Source: an uncultured Pelagibacteraceae bacterium (lineage in GTDB: Bacteria; Pseudomonadota; Alphaproteobacteria; Pelagibacterales; Pelagibacteraceae). From it: 64,000 nucleotides of DNA. Location of the stretch: NCBI GenBank assembly GCA_902627735.1, contig CACOKI010000001.1, forward strand, positions 101,482-165,481. Direction: 5' to 3'. Shown here one piece after another: positions 35,779 to 44,844 of the stretch. A program made the position numbers and the translations under genes. How positions within the stretch are numbered: position 1 is the first letter of the stretch; the number at the start of each line of letters is the position of its first letter. The notes below the pieces were generated by a model. That model had not been told where the DNA came from. It searched no databases and saw nothing but the letters and a program-made list of their open reading frames with translations.

Positions 35779-37854
35779 TTAAATTTTTTCAGAAATTTTT
35801 AGAGCAAATGCATAATCAAAAGCTATTTCTTCGATAGCACCATCACGACCTGATTTACCACCATGACCTGCGTTCAATTCTGTCTTAAGAAGAAGTAAAT
35901 TATTATCTGTTTTAAAATCTCTAAGCTTAGCAGTGAATTTTGTTGGTTCATCAAATAATACTCTATTATCACTTAGACTTGTAGTAATTAGCATGTGTGG
36001 GTAATCCATTTTTTTAATATTGTTATATGGAGCGTAAGAAAAAATATATTTAAAATGTTCCTCATTATCTTTTGCATTACCAAACTCATCGAATTCACCA
36101 ACTGTCAATGGTAAAGAATGATCGAGATTTGTTGTTAAAGAGTCAACAAATGGTACAGCCATGATTACTCCCAAAAAAAATTCAGGTGATTGATTAACAA
36201 CTGCCCCCATTAATAAACCTCCAGCTGATCCACCCATACCAATTATTTTTCCTTTAGATGAATATTTTTTTTCAATTAAATATTTTGCAACAAATATATA
36301 GTCTTCAAAAGTATTTTTTTTATTTAAAAGTTTTCCTTCTTTCCACCATTTCATTCCTTTTTCCATTCCGCCTCTTATATGAGCAGTCGCCCAAATAATA
36401 TCTCTATCAATTAAACTAAACTTAGTTGAGGAAAAATCTGGAGTCATAGAGCTTCCATAAGATCCATAACCGTATAAAAGTAAATTAGCCGATCCATCAA
36501 TTTTTGTTTTTTTATGCCTTGTTATTGTAATTGGAACGAGTCTTCCATCATGAGATGGACATTCTAATCTTTCCACAATGTAATCATCTGGACTATGACC
36601 TGATGGAATTTCTTGTTCTTTAATTAATTTTTTATCTTTCGTTTTTAAATTGTACAAATAAGTTTTATTAGGCGTTTTTGGAGAAGAGTAAGAAAGATAA
36701 ACTAAATCAGTATTTCTATCTCTTTGTATTAATGAAACACTTGGCACAATCACTTTTTCATCTGTAAAATTTAATTCTTCCTCAATTTCTGTTTGATTAT
36801 TTTTTACAAATAATTTTCCAAGAGCATTTGATTTTTCACCTCTAATGATCCAATTATTTAAGAAAATTAGACCACCAATAAGGGTTTCATTTTTAGGGGC
36901 AATGTATATTTCCCAATTTTGTTTTGATAAATCACTGCATTTTTCAATTTTAAAATCTTCCGCATTTTCATTAGTATGACAATAAAATAGACCATTCCAA
37001 GAATTTACAGAATAAATTATGCCCCTTTTTCTTTTTTTAATTAATTTTGGTTTTGGTTTACTTTCATTAACATCAAAATAGTACTGCTCAGATGTATTAT
37101 GATCGGAAGTGGTAATAAAAAAAAATTTTTCGTCTGAACTTAAGCTTATTCCGACAGTAAAGGCATCACTTTTTTCCTCAAAAATTAGTTCATCATTTTT
37201 AGGAGACGATCCTATTTTGTGTCTAAAAATCTTTCTAGGTCTATGAAATTCGTCTAGTTTTGAGTAAAAAAAATATTTATCATCTAAACTAAAGGTAATA
37301 CTTCCACTTGTGTCGTCTATTTTTTCAGTAATTAATTTTTCAGAGGAAATATCTCTTAAATATATTGTATAATACTCCGAACCTTTTAAATCTAAAGAAT
37401 AACCTAAATATTTATCATTGTAGCTAACCTCCAAATCTCCTACACCAAAATATTCAGTTTTTAATTTTTCTTTTTCTTTATCTCCATTCCAAATTTCTTC
37501 AACATTGTCAGAATTGAATTTTTTTCTAAGTTTTATGGAATAATTTCCTTCAGCAGTTGTTCTCGTCCAATATTCATACTGAGTGTCTTTGAATCTTAAA
37601 GATTCATCATTTAATTTTATTCTACCTTTTATTTCTTCAAATAATTTTTTTTGATACTCTCTAGTATCTTTTAAACTATATTCTGTATAACAATTTTCCT
37701 CTTCTAGATATTTTTTAACTTCTGGAAGTAGTTTTGAACTATCTTTTAAAACTTCCAGAATATTTTTTTGATGTACCCAACTATAATCATCCTCCCATGT
37801 GATATTGTGACAAGATTTTAACTCTGGTATTTTTTTAAGTTGTGGTATTTTCAT
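35779..37854 (-). CDS. ptrB: Oligopeptidase B (prolyl oligopeptidase family S9)
   Basis: Serine peptidase cleaving short peptides after basic residues, usually cytosolic. The 691-residue length and the two-part structure fit: N-terminal seven-bladed propeller (about 60-400) and C-terminal alpha/beta-hydrolase (about 410-691). The nucleophile serine is in 'GMGGSAGGLLMGA', the acidic residue near 'SLSDNRVLFDEP' and the His in 'NAGHGGKSGRDG'. 'LLYGYGSYGSSM' is another family marker. No signal peptide is seen. It diverges from the J-domain gene. Confidence 0.93.
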   Translation of the reverse strand: MKIPQLKKIPELKSCHNITWEDDYSWVHQKNILEVLKDSSKLLPEVKKYLEEENCYTEYSLKDTREYQKKLFEEIKGRIKLNDESLRFKDTQYEYWTRTTAEGNYSIKLRKKFNSDNVEEIWNGDKEKEKLKTEYFGVGDLEVSYNDKYLGYSLDLKGSEYYTIYLRDISSEKLITEKIDDTSGSITFSLDDKYFFYSKLDEFHRPRKIFRHKIGSSPKNDELIFEEKSDAFTVGISLSSDEKFFFITTSDHNTSEQYYFDVNESKPKPKLIKKRKRGIIYSVNSWNGLFYCHTNENAEDFKIEKCSDLSKQNWEIYIAPKNETLIGGLIFLNNWIIRGEKSNALGKLFVKNNQTEIEEELNFTDEKVIVPSVSLIQRDRNTDLVYLSYSSPKTPNKTYLYNLKTKDKKLIKEQEIPSGHSPDDYIVERLECPSHDGRLVPITITRHKKTKIDGSANLLLYGYGSYGSSMTPDFSSTKFSLIDRDIIWATAHIRGGMEKGMKWWKEGKLLNKKNTFEDYIFVAKYLIEKKYSSKGKIIGMGGSAGGLLMGAVVNQSPEFFLGVIMAVPFVDSLTTNLDHSLPLTVGEFDEFGNAKDNEEHFKYIFSYAPYNNIKKMDYPHMLITTSLSDNRVLFDEPTKFTAKLRDFKTDNNLLLLKTELNAGHGGKSGRDGAIEEIAFDYAFALKISEKI

Positions 37855-37867
37855 AACTTACAAATAT

Positions 37868-38371
37868 ATGAATATAATAATTTATACAGTATTAATATTG
37901 ACTATTTTTTATTTCTTGTTGAAGTTTGTAAGCAATATTTCATCAAAAAAAATATCTAAAACTTTAAGAATTTTGATAATAATTGGTTTAATATTTTTAG
38001 CAATTTTATTTGCTATTGGTGGCAGATTCTTATTAACTTTACCTCTTACTTTAGCAAGCCTTGCTTTATTAAAGTTAAAAGGCTTGTCAATTTTTCAATT
38101 GATATCACTTTTTAGATTAATCCAAACTTTAAGAAGGTCAGGAAGATTTTCTTTTAACCAAACAAATACAAATAATCAATCATCTATTTCTGTTTCAGAA
38201 GCATATAAAATTTTAAATTTAGATATGAATAAAAAAGTAACTAAAGATGATGTAAATAAAGCCTATGTAAAGATACAAAAAAAAATTCATCCTGATATTT
38301 CTCCTGAAACATCTAGACTCTCTTCAATAGTTAATGAGGCCAAAGATATAGTTTTAAATGATATTTCTTAA
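37868..38371 (+). CDS. Membrane-anchored J-domain protein
   Basis: Membrane-tethered DnaJ-like co-chaperone candidate of 167 residues. Two hydrophobic helices (about 2-18 and 32-66) precede a C-terminal partial J-domain (about 106-165), 'SVSEAYKILNLDMNKKVTKDDVNKAYVKIQKKIHPD', with the HPD tripeptide needed to stimulate DnaK. This resembles Tim14/Pam18-like arrangements widespread in alphaproteobacteria. Its position next to hsp20 and an oligopeptidase is suggestive of proteostasis, but the spacing gives no operon evidence. It overlaps the glycosyltransferase by four bases tail to tail. Confidence 0.82.
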   Translation: MNIIIYTVLILTIFYFLLKFVSNISSKKISKTLRILIIIGLIFLAILFAIGGRFLLTLPLTLASLALLKLKGLSIFQLISLFRLIQTLRRSGRFSFNQTNTNNQSSISVSEAYKILNLDMNKKVTKDDVNKAYVKIQKKIHPDISPETSRLSSIVNEAKDIVLNDIS

Positions 38372-39330
38372 TTTATTATTTCAATTATTTTGTCAAAAAT
38401 TTTTTGTGCATTAATTTTTTCTTTACCTAAAGTATTATGACTAACTGTTTTTTCTCCATCAGGTATTATAGGAAACATTTTTGAGTTATAACTTCCATAA
38501 ATCAAAGGAGTATCTGCCATTAAAGTAATAGTTTTAACACCTAAAGCAGCAGACAGATGACTAAAGCTTGAGTCATTGCAAATTGATAAATCACAACTTT
38601 TAATGATTGGCAAAGTTTCTTTAATTGAAAATTCATCTAAAGGAACACAAAAATCCTTAAATTTTGAATTAAGTATTTCATTTAACAGAATCTTTTCTTC
38701 ATTTGCTTTACCTGTGGCAAGGAAAAATTTACATTTTTTAATTTTAGAAATTTTTTCAATAACATCTAAAAACACTCTTGAGGGAATTCTTTTTGTGGGT
38801 CCAGATCCACCTATACCTAAAAGTATATTTAATTCATTATTCTCCATTTGAAATTGTTCCTTTGTTTTGTTAATAGACAAATTACTGATTTGTATATTAG
38901 GATCTTCATTTACCTCTAAATTTAATTTATCTTTTAAGAATTTTTTTGGAGTATTTGTAATGTGCTGCTTGTGTTTGCTAAATAATGGGTATTGGTAAAT
39001 TTCAGGAATATTTGAAAATCGTGCAATTAGATTAAATCTAAGAGAAGAATTAAAGATAAAAACTTTTTCAAAATTATATCTTTTTAAATCTTTAATTAAA
39101 TTTAAACTTCCAAAAAAACCATCATGCGTGTTGTCATTTTTACTATCTCTTTTTAAAATAAGAATTTCATCTATATATTCAGTTTCAAATAAATATTGGT
39201 TTGCTTTTGAGCTATCTTTTACAAGTAAACTAATAGGTGAATTATATTTTTTGTACAGAGCCTTGATAAAAGGTAAAAAAATAACAGTATCTCCAATACC
39301 CATTCTATTCTGAATCGCTAATATTTTCAT
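38368..39330 (-). CDS. Glycosyltransferase family 9 protein (heptosyltransferase-like)
   Basis: Probable LPS-core or surface-glycan glycosyltransferase, 320 residues. The start 'KILAIQNRMGIGDTVIFLPFIKAL' and the C-terminal sugar-nucleotide site 'CDLSICNDSSFSHLSAALGVKTI' match GT9/RfaF-type enzymes; 'GGSGPTKRIPSRVF' is also typical. The acceptor and sugar cannot be read from the sequence. It diverges from the DapA-family gene. Confidence 0.86.
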   Translation of the reverse strand: MKILAIQNRMGIGDTVIFLPFIKALYKKYNSPISLLVKDSSKANQYLFETEYIDEILILKRDSKNDNTHDGFFGSLNLIKDLKRYNFEKVFIFNSSLRFNLIARFSNIPEIYQYPLFSKHKQHITNTPKKFLKDKLNLEVNEDPNIQISNLSINKTKEQFQMENNELNILLGIGGSGPTKRIPSRVFLDVIEKISKIKKCKFFLATGKANEEKILLNEILNSKFKDFCVPLDEFSIKETLPIIKSCDLSICNDSSFSHLSAALGVKTITLMADTPLIYGSYNSKMFPIIPDGEKTVSHNTLGKEKINAQKIFDKIIEIIN

Positions 39331-39379
39331 ATGGTATTTATAAACTTTACTAAGTATATTTTTTATATAAATTTTTATT

Positions 39380-40264
39380 ATGACAAAAATAAGTGGAATT
39401 TATGCAGCTACAATGTCAGTTTTAAATCCTGATTTGAGTTTAAATGTAAAAAAAACAATAGAACATGCTGAAAAGTTAATAGATGAGGGTTGTCATGGAA
39501 CGGCAATTTTCGGCAGTACAGGCCAGTCTCAATTAATATCAGTCTCAGAAAAAATTAAATTATTGAATGAATTGTCAAAAAGTAAATATAAAAGTAAACA
39601 TCTAATAGGCACTGGTTTAAATTCATTAGGTGAAACAATTAATTTTATGAAAATAGCCTCTTCATTAAGTTTTGATAAATTTCTCATCATGCCCCCAGCG
39701 TATTATAAATATGAAGATGCTGAAGTAATAGAATTTTATACAAAAATATTAGAATCAGTTCCAGATTGTAAAATAATTCTTTATAATTTTGAAAAATTAA
39801 GTGGATATAAGTTTAGTATAGAATGTATCAATGATCTTGTAAAAAAATTTCCTGACCAAATTGTAGGTGTAAAAGATAGTACTTATAATTTATATGAAAA
39901 ATTAAATTTAGAAAATTTTTCAGTATTCCCGGGATCAGAATTAAAATTATTAAAAGGTTTAAAATTAGGATGTTCTGGTATAATTACTGCGACTTGTAAC
40001 GTGACAGCTCAAATGTCTAGAAAAGTGTATGATGATTTTTTTTCAGGTACAGATCAATCTTTGAATCAAAAATTATGTGATGTTAGAAAAGTTTTTGATA
40101 AATATAATTTGATTTCTGGATTACATACTTTTTGTGCTCATGAAAATGAAATTTATAAAAATATTTTACCTCCATTAAGACTTTTAAACAAATCAGAGGA
40201 AACAAATTTAATGGAAGATTTAAAAAATTTAAATTTTACAACTAAATCTTCAAAGGCAGCTTAA
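39380..40264 (+). CDS. DapA/NAL-superfamily aldolase or dehydratase
   Basis: TIM-barrel Schiff-base lyase of the dihydrodipicolinate synthase superfamily, 294 residues. The imine-forming lysine is in 'QIVGVKDSTY' near residue 164 and the assisting tyrosine in 'ILYNFEK' near 135. The substrate loop is 'FGSTGQSQLIS' instead of the 'GTTGE' of true DapA, so the substrate may be another 2-keto acid (sugar-acid aldolases are alternatives). It is followed by cfa after one base, so the two are co-transcribed; a metabolic link is not obvious. Confidence 0.85.
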   Translation: MTKISGIYAATMSVLNPDLSLNVKKTIEHAEKLIDEGCHGTAIFGSTGQSQLISVSEKIKLLNELSKSKYKSKHLIGTGLNSLGETINFMKIASSLSFDKFLIMPPAYYKYEDAEVIEFYTKILESVPDCKIILYNFEKLSGYKFSIECINDLVKKFPDQIVGVKDSTYNLYEKLNLENFSVFPGSELKLLKGLKLGCSGIITATCNVTAQMSRKVYDDFFSGTDQSLNQKLCDVRKVFDKYNLISGLHTFCAHENEIYKNILPPLRLLNKSEETNLMEDLKNLNFTTKSSKAA

Positions 40265-40265
40265 T

Positions 40266-41453
40266 ATGCAATTAGCAAGATTTCTTAACAATGTTTTTAA
40301 ACAAGGTGGTTTTATTTTGATTGATGCTAATTTAAAAGAGTACATAATCGGTAAACCTGCAACCAATCCAATTAAATTAAGAATACTTAACAAAAGCCTT
40401 CATTACAAATTATTACTTCATCCTGATTTATATTTTGGTGAGGCATATACTAATAGAGAAATAATAATTGAAAACGGTACTTTATCAGATTTTTTAGATT
40501 TAGCTTTAATGAATTTTGGTAGAGGTGAGTTAAATTTCTTTAGTTATTTAATCAATAGACTAAGAGGCTCTTACAGATATCTAACAAACTTTAATTTTAT
40601 AAAAAAATCTAAAATGAACGTATCACATCATTATGATATTAAAGATGACTTATATGATTTATTTTTAGATCCAAAGCGACAGTATTCATGTGCTTATTTT
40701 AAAAATGAAACTGATAGTCTTGAAACTGCTCAAAACAATAAAATTCAGCACATAATTAAAAAATTAAATATAAAACCAAATCAAAAAGTTTTAGATATTG
40801 GATGTGGTTGGGGCTCATTAGCAATTGATATCGCTAAAAGTGCTGAATGTGAGGTTACAGGTATTACGTTATCTAAAAATCAATTTAATTATTGTAATCA
40901 AAAAGCAAAAGAAATGAATTTGGAAAATCAGGTAAAATTTAAATTAATGGATTATAGAGAGTTAAAGGAAAAATTTGATAGAATAGTAAGTGTTGGTATG
41001 TTTGAACATGTTGGTAGAAAATTTTATAAAAAATTTTTCAATCAGATAGAAAATTTATTAAATAATGATGGTATTTCTCTAATTCATACAATCGGATCTG
41101 TTAATCCACCAAGAGACCCACATCCATGGATAACAAAATATATTTTTCCTGGTGGATACACTCCAAGCCTAAGTGAAGTAACAACGCCAATAGAAAAGGC
41201 AGGTTTAATTGTTACTGATATTGAAGTATTAAGACTTCACTATTCACATACATTAAGACATTGGAAAGAAAATTGTATTAAAAATAAAGAAAAAATTGTG
41301 AAAATGTTTGATGATAAGTTTTTTAGAATGTGGGAATTTTATCTTGCTGGTTGTGAAATGGCATTTAAGTGGGGTGATCAAGTTGTTTATCAATTTCAAC
41401 TTACAAAAAATTATAAATCAACACCTGTCACTAGGGACTATATTTATCAATAA
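40266..41453 (+). CDS. cfa: Cyclopropane-fatty-acyl-phospholipid synthase family methyltransferase
   Basis: SAM-dependent methylation of unsaturated phospholipid acyl chains at the membrane. The SAM-binding motif is 'KVLDIGCGWGSLAIDIAKS' near residue 175; 'NVSHHYDIKDDLYDLFLD', 'YSCAYF', 'SVGMFEHVGRKFY' and 'FPGGYTPSL' are CFA-family signatures. At 395 residues length is usual. Related enzymes modify other lipids, so cyclopropanation is the default guess. It sits between the DapA-like gene and the lysine-rich protein. Confidence 0.9.
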   Translation: MQLARFLNNVFKQGGFILIDANLKEYIIGKPATNPIKLRILNKSLHYKLLLHPDLYFGEAYTNREIIIENGTLSDFLDLALMNFGRGELNFFSYLINRLRGSYRYLTNFNFIKKSKMNVSHHYDIKDDLYDLFLDPKRQYSCAYFKNETDSLETAQNNKIQHIIKKLNIKPNQKVLDIGCGWGSLAIDIAKSAECEVTGITLSKNQFNYCNQKAKEMNLENQVKFKLMDYRELKEKFDRIVSVGMFEHVGRKFYKKFFNQIENLLNNDGISLIHTIGSVNPPRDPHPWITKYIFPGGYTPSLSEVTTPIEKAGLIVTDIEVLRLHYSHTLRHWKENCIKNKEKIVKMFDDKFFRMWEFYLAGCEMAFKWGDQVVYQFQLTKNYKSTPVTRDYIYQ

Positions 41454-41482
41454 TTTATTGATAGAATTAAACTTTCTCAATA

Positions 41483-42670
41483 ATGAAAAAAAAACAAAAA
41501 AAATCTAAAAAGATTAGAAAGATTAGGAAAAAAACCTCAAAAATTAAAAAGATCAAGAGATTAAAAAAAACAAGAAAAAAACATTTAAAACCATCGAAGA
41601 AAAAATTTAAAAAGAATAAGTTAAAAAAAATAAAGAGAAATAAATACGATCAACGTGCAACAAATGCAAAAAAAGATAGTTTAGCTTTAAAATTAGTAAA
41701 ATTACAGATAGCTCTCAAGCCAGAATTAAATTTTAAAATTAACTTTAATCTAGAAAAATATATCCAAAGTTTTTTCGATAAAATTTCTGAGACGATTTCT
41801 AATTATAAAATTTTAAAAAAAGATGAAAAAAGAAGATTAAAATTAGAAAAAATTGAAAATGAGAGAAAAATGAAATTAGAATTAGAGAGAAAAAAACAAG
41901 AAGAAAATGCTTTAAGAGTTAAACTTAAAGAACAAGAACTAAAAGAAGAAGCTAGAATAGAAAAACAAAGAACAAAAGACATAAAACTTTTTTTACGAAA
42001 AGAACAAGCTCTTTTAAGAATAGAGCAAGCTGAAAAACAAAAGCAATTTTTAAAACAATTAAAATTAGATAAGCAGATAGAAAAATTTAGAATAAGAGAG
42101 GTTAAAGAATTAGAGAAGTTAGAAAAAATTTCACTTAAAGAAAAAAGAGAAGATTATGCTGGATTACAAGATAGAATCGATAAGCTTAAAGAAAAATATA
42201 GAATTATAAGAGATCAAAAAATTAAAGAAAGGGTTGAAGCTCTTGGAATTAAGCTTCAAGGAGATGAAGATAGGGAAACCTTATTAACAAAAGAGAAAGA
42301 ATATACTATTGCAAGACAGAAAATAGAATTTGCATTAGAAAGTTTTTATAGGAGTGCAAGTAGTTTGGTATTTCAACTCAATAAAAGACACATTACAAGA
42401 AATATGTCTATCTTTAGGTGCATTGATAGAAGATTTGAAACAGGTGAAGTATTTATTAAATGGGACGAATCTGAGGATGAGGAATGGTTATTACTTATTT
42501 ATATAAAAGATAACTCACCAGATAAAGGTATAATAATTGAGGATAAAACAAATCCAGAAAAAAATATTTCTCATGAATTTAGAAGTGTTGATATATTTAA
42601 AGCTTCAGACACAATGGTTGACTCTTTAACTCAATTAGTTGCAAGAAAAAGAGAAAAAAATATTAATTAA
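41483..42670 (+). CDS. Lysine-rich coiled-coil protein, function unknown
   Basis: A 395-residue protein I do not recognise. Residues 1-55 are mostly Lys/Arg, like a histone H1 tail. About 95-240 is charged, helical coiled-coil ('KDEKRRLKLEKIENERKMKLELERKKQEE'). About 260-395 looks like a folded domain ('RQKIEFALESFYRSASSLVFQLNKRHITRNMS', 'WDESEDEEWLLLIYIKD'). No signal peptide or membrane segment is obvious. Such composition would fit a nucleic-acid or ribosome-associated protein, but low-complexity bias in AT-rich genomes inflates lysine. It lies 29 bases after cfa. Confidence 0.7.
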   Translation: MKKKQKKSKKIRKIRKKTSKIKKIKRLKKTRKKHLKPSKKKFKKNKLKKIKRNKYDQRATNAKKDSLALKLVKLQIALKPELNFKINFNLEKYIQSFFDKISETISNYKILKKDEKRRLKLEKIENERKMKLELERKKQEENALRVKLKEQELKEEARIEKQRTKDIKLFLRKEQALLRIEQAEKQKQFLKQLKLDKQIEKFRIREVKELEKLEKISLKEKREDYAGLQDRIDKLKEKYRIIRDQKIKERVEALGIKLQGDEDRETLLTKEKEYTIARQKIEFALESFYRSASSLVFQLNKRHITRNMSIFRCIDRRFETGEVFIKWDESEDEEWLLLIYIKDNSPDKGIIIEDKTNPEKNISHEFRSVDIFKASDTMVDSLTQLVARKREKNIN

Positions 42671-42699
42671 TTTTTTTTTTTAATTATGTATTATCTTGA

Positions 42700-42993
42700 A
42701 TGATTTTAGGCACAATTTTTTTAATAATTCTTTATTTGATATTAAAATATACATTAGCTTGGATTTCATATTATAATAATTTAGACCCTAGACTTGGAGA
42801 TAGCACTTGGAGATTTACTTACGATTATCCTGTGGTAGGGGAGAGAGACATCTCCGATTTAGATGATAAAGATTTTGTAAGACTTAGAAGAAAAAAAAAT
42901 AAGATTGTTTTGATAATGTATTCAATAGTTTTAATTATGTTTATAGCTTCTATGTCAGTCTTAAGTAAATTTTTATTATTTTTTTTTGATTAA
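42700..42993 (+). CDS. Small two-helix membrane protein, function unknown
   Basis: A 97-residue protein with N-terminal (about 3-22) and C-terminal (about 70-95) hydrophobic helices and a central polar part 'NNLDPRLGDSTWRFTYDYPVVGERDISDLDDKDF'. The family is not recognised. It follows the lysine-rich protein by 29 bases and overlaps the DCC-family gene by four bases tail to tail. Confidence 0.65.
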   Translation: MILGTIFLIILYLILKYTLAWISYYNNLDPRLGDSTWRFTYDYPVVGERDISDLDDKDFVRLRRKKNKIVLIMYSIVLIMFIASMSVLSKFLLFFFD

Positions 42994-43337
42994 TTTTTTA
43001 ATTGTTTCTTATTTTTCATGTAAAGAAAGAAAGCAACTACTTCATAAATTATTGAAAATATATTAAAAATAATTGGCAATTTAAAAAAATTATAAAGAAA
43101 TTTATATTTTGGCATTTTTTTCCATAATAATAAAAACGCTTCTGCACCACCCAAAACTTTTTCACCATCTTTGACATGAAGTCTTCTTAAAAGTTCTTTA
43201 CTGTTTTTAGAGGTTTCCTTTTCAGCTAACTCATTATCTGTAATATCAACCCAATCAATTTCATCTATTTTTTCTTTTTTATAAAGATCAATTTCGGCCT
43301 TACAAATTTTACAAGAATTATTAAAATAAACTTTCAT
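42990..43337 (-). CDS. DUF393 / thiol-disulfide oxidoreductase DCC family protein
   Basis: Small thioredoxin-like protein of 115 residues. 'VYFNNSCKICKAEIDLY' places the CxxC pair at C9 and C12, the DCC-family start, and 'LLRRLHVKDGEKVLGGAEAFLLLWKKMP' follows the family. Role uncertain; redox activity is inferred from the motif. It ends in a hydrophobic helix (about 80-105), which may anchor it. It diverges from tldD across a 94-base gap. Confidence 0.82.
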   Translation of the reverse strand: MKVYFNNSCKICKAEIDLYKKEKIDEIDWVDITDNELAEKETSKNSKELLRRLHVKDGEKVLGGAEAFLLLWKKMPKYKFLYNFFKLPIIFNIFSIIYEVVAFFLYMKNKKQLKN

Positions 43338-43431
43338 AATAAGAGAATTTATTACTAATTTGTGTCATATATGTACATGCGTAAAATACTCTAGTTGAAA
43401 ATTATATGAAACAAACTATTTATTATCTCTT

Positions 43432-44844
43432 ATGAGTAATTTCTTCGAAAAATCTGATTTGTCTAGAAGCGAGGCTGAAAACATTATTTCTGAAACCTTG
43501 CAAAAATGTGATGATGGTGAATTATATTTAGAAAATTCGAAATCTGAGTCAATTTTATTAGATGATAATAAAATTAAAAACTCAAGCTATAATTCTGATT
43601 TAGGATTTGGATTTAGAGCTATTTCTGATGAGGTGGTTGCTTATTCTCATTCTAATGAAATTTCAAAGAATTCCTTGAAACAATCTTCAGAAAATTTAAA
43701 GTCAACACTAAAATCAGTCAAAGGTACTTATAATTACGAAATTGCTAAATCTAATAAAAAATACTACGAAAATATAAACCCTATTGAACAAAAGTCTCTG
43801 AATGAAAAAATTAAAATACTTAATGATGTAAACAACTATTTAAGATCTAAAAGTGATAAGGTTAAACAAGTTACTGCTAATTTTTTGGGAGAACAAAAGT
43901 CTGTAGAAATAATTAGATCTGGTGGAGAGACTTTATCAGATGTTCGCCCATTGATAAGATTTAATGTATCAGTTATGCTTGAAAAAAAAGGTAGAAAGGA
44001 AACAGGTGTATATGGTGTTGGTGGTAGACAATCTTACGACACGTATTTAAAAGATGATAATTGGAAAAGTGTTTGTGATGAGGCTTTAAGGATAGCATCA
44101 GTAAATTTAGAGAGCAAACCAGCACCAGCTGGTGAAATGAAGGTTGTATTAGGGCCTGGTTGGCCAGCAATATTAATTCATGAAGCTGTTGGCCATGGTT
44201 TAGAAGGAGATTTCAATAGAAAGAAAACTTCAGCCTTTCATAATTTGATGGGCCAAAAAGTTGCAAGTGAGGGAGTCACAATTATTGACGATGGTACTAT
44301 TGATAATAGAAGAGGCAGTCTTACAATTGATGATGAGGGAACACCAACAGAAAAAACTGTTTTAATTGAAAATGGAATTTTAAAAAATTTTATGCAAGAC
44401 AGATTAAATGCACGTTTAATGAAAACAAGGTCTACCGGTAGTGGAAGAAGAGAAAACTACAGACATATAGTACTACCAAGAATGAGAAATACGATGATGC
44501 TTAGCGGTAATCATACTCAAGAAGAAATGATTAAATCTGTCGATAAAGGTATTTTTGCAGTAAGTTTTGGTGGTGGACAAGTTGATATAACATCTGGAAA
44601 ATTTGTATTCAATTGCACTGAAGCTTATGAAATTGTTAACGGCAAAATTGGATCACCGATTAAAGGTGCAACGCTAATTGGAGATGGTCCTTCAATTTTA
44701 AAAGAAGTTTCTATGGTTGGGAATGATATGATGATGGATCCTGGTATTGGAACATGTGGCAAAGCCGGACAAGGTGTTCCGGTAGGTGTTGCGCAACCAT
44801 CTATATTAATCAACAAGATGACTGTGGGTGGCACTAAACTTTAA
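43432..44844 (+). CDS. tldD: TldD metalloprotease subunit
   Basis: Catalytic subunit of the TldD/TldE heterodimer, which degrades or trims peptides (CcdA antitoxin and microcin B17 precursor in E. coli). The zinc site 'HEAVGHGLEGD' is near residue 250, and 'DEGTPTEKTVLIENG' and 'GTCGKAGQGVPVGVAQP' are family markers. At 470 residues it has usual length. It abuts tldE with no spacer. The single gap upstream carries candidate promoter elements (TTGTGT with TAAAAT 16 bases further) at low confidence. Confidence 0.94.
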   Translation: MSNFFEKSDLSRSEAENIISETLQKCDDGELYLENSKSESILLDDNKIKNSSYNSDLGFGFRAISDEVVAYSHSNEISKNSLKQSSENLKSTLKSVKGTYNYEIAKSNKKYYENINPIEQKSLNEKIKILNDVNNYLRSKSDKVKQVTANFLGEQKSVEIIRSGGETLSDVRPLIRFNVSVMLEKKGRKETGVYGVGGRQSYDTYLKDDNWKSVCDEALRIASVNLESKPAPAGEMKVVLGPGWPAILIHEAVGHGLEGDFNRKKTSAFHNLMGQKVASEGVTIIDDGTIDNRRGSLTIDDEGTPTEKTVLIENGILKNFMQDRLNARLMKTRSTGSGRRENYRHIVLPRMRNTMMLSGNHTQEEMIKSVDKGIFAVSFGGGQVDITSGKFVFNCTEAYEIVNGKIGSPIKGATLIGDGPSILKEVSMVGNDMMMDPGIGTCGKAGQGVPVGVAQPSILINKMTVGGTKL

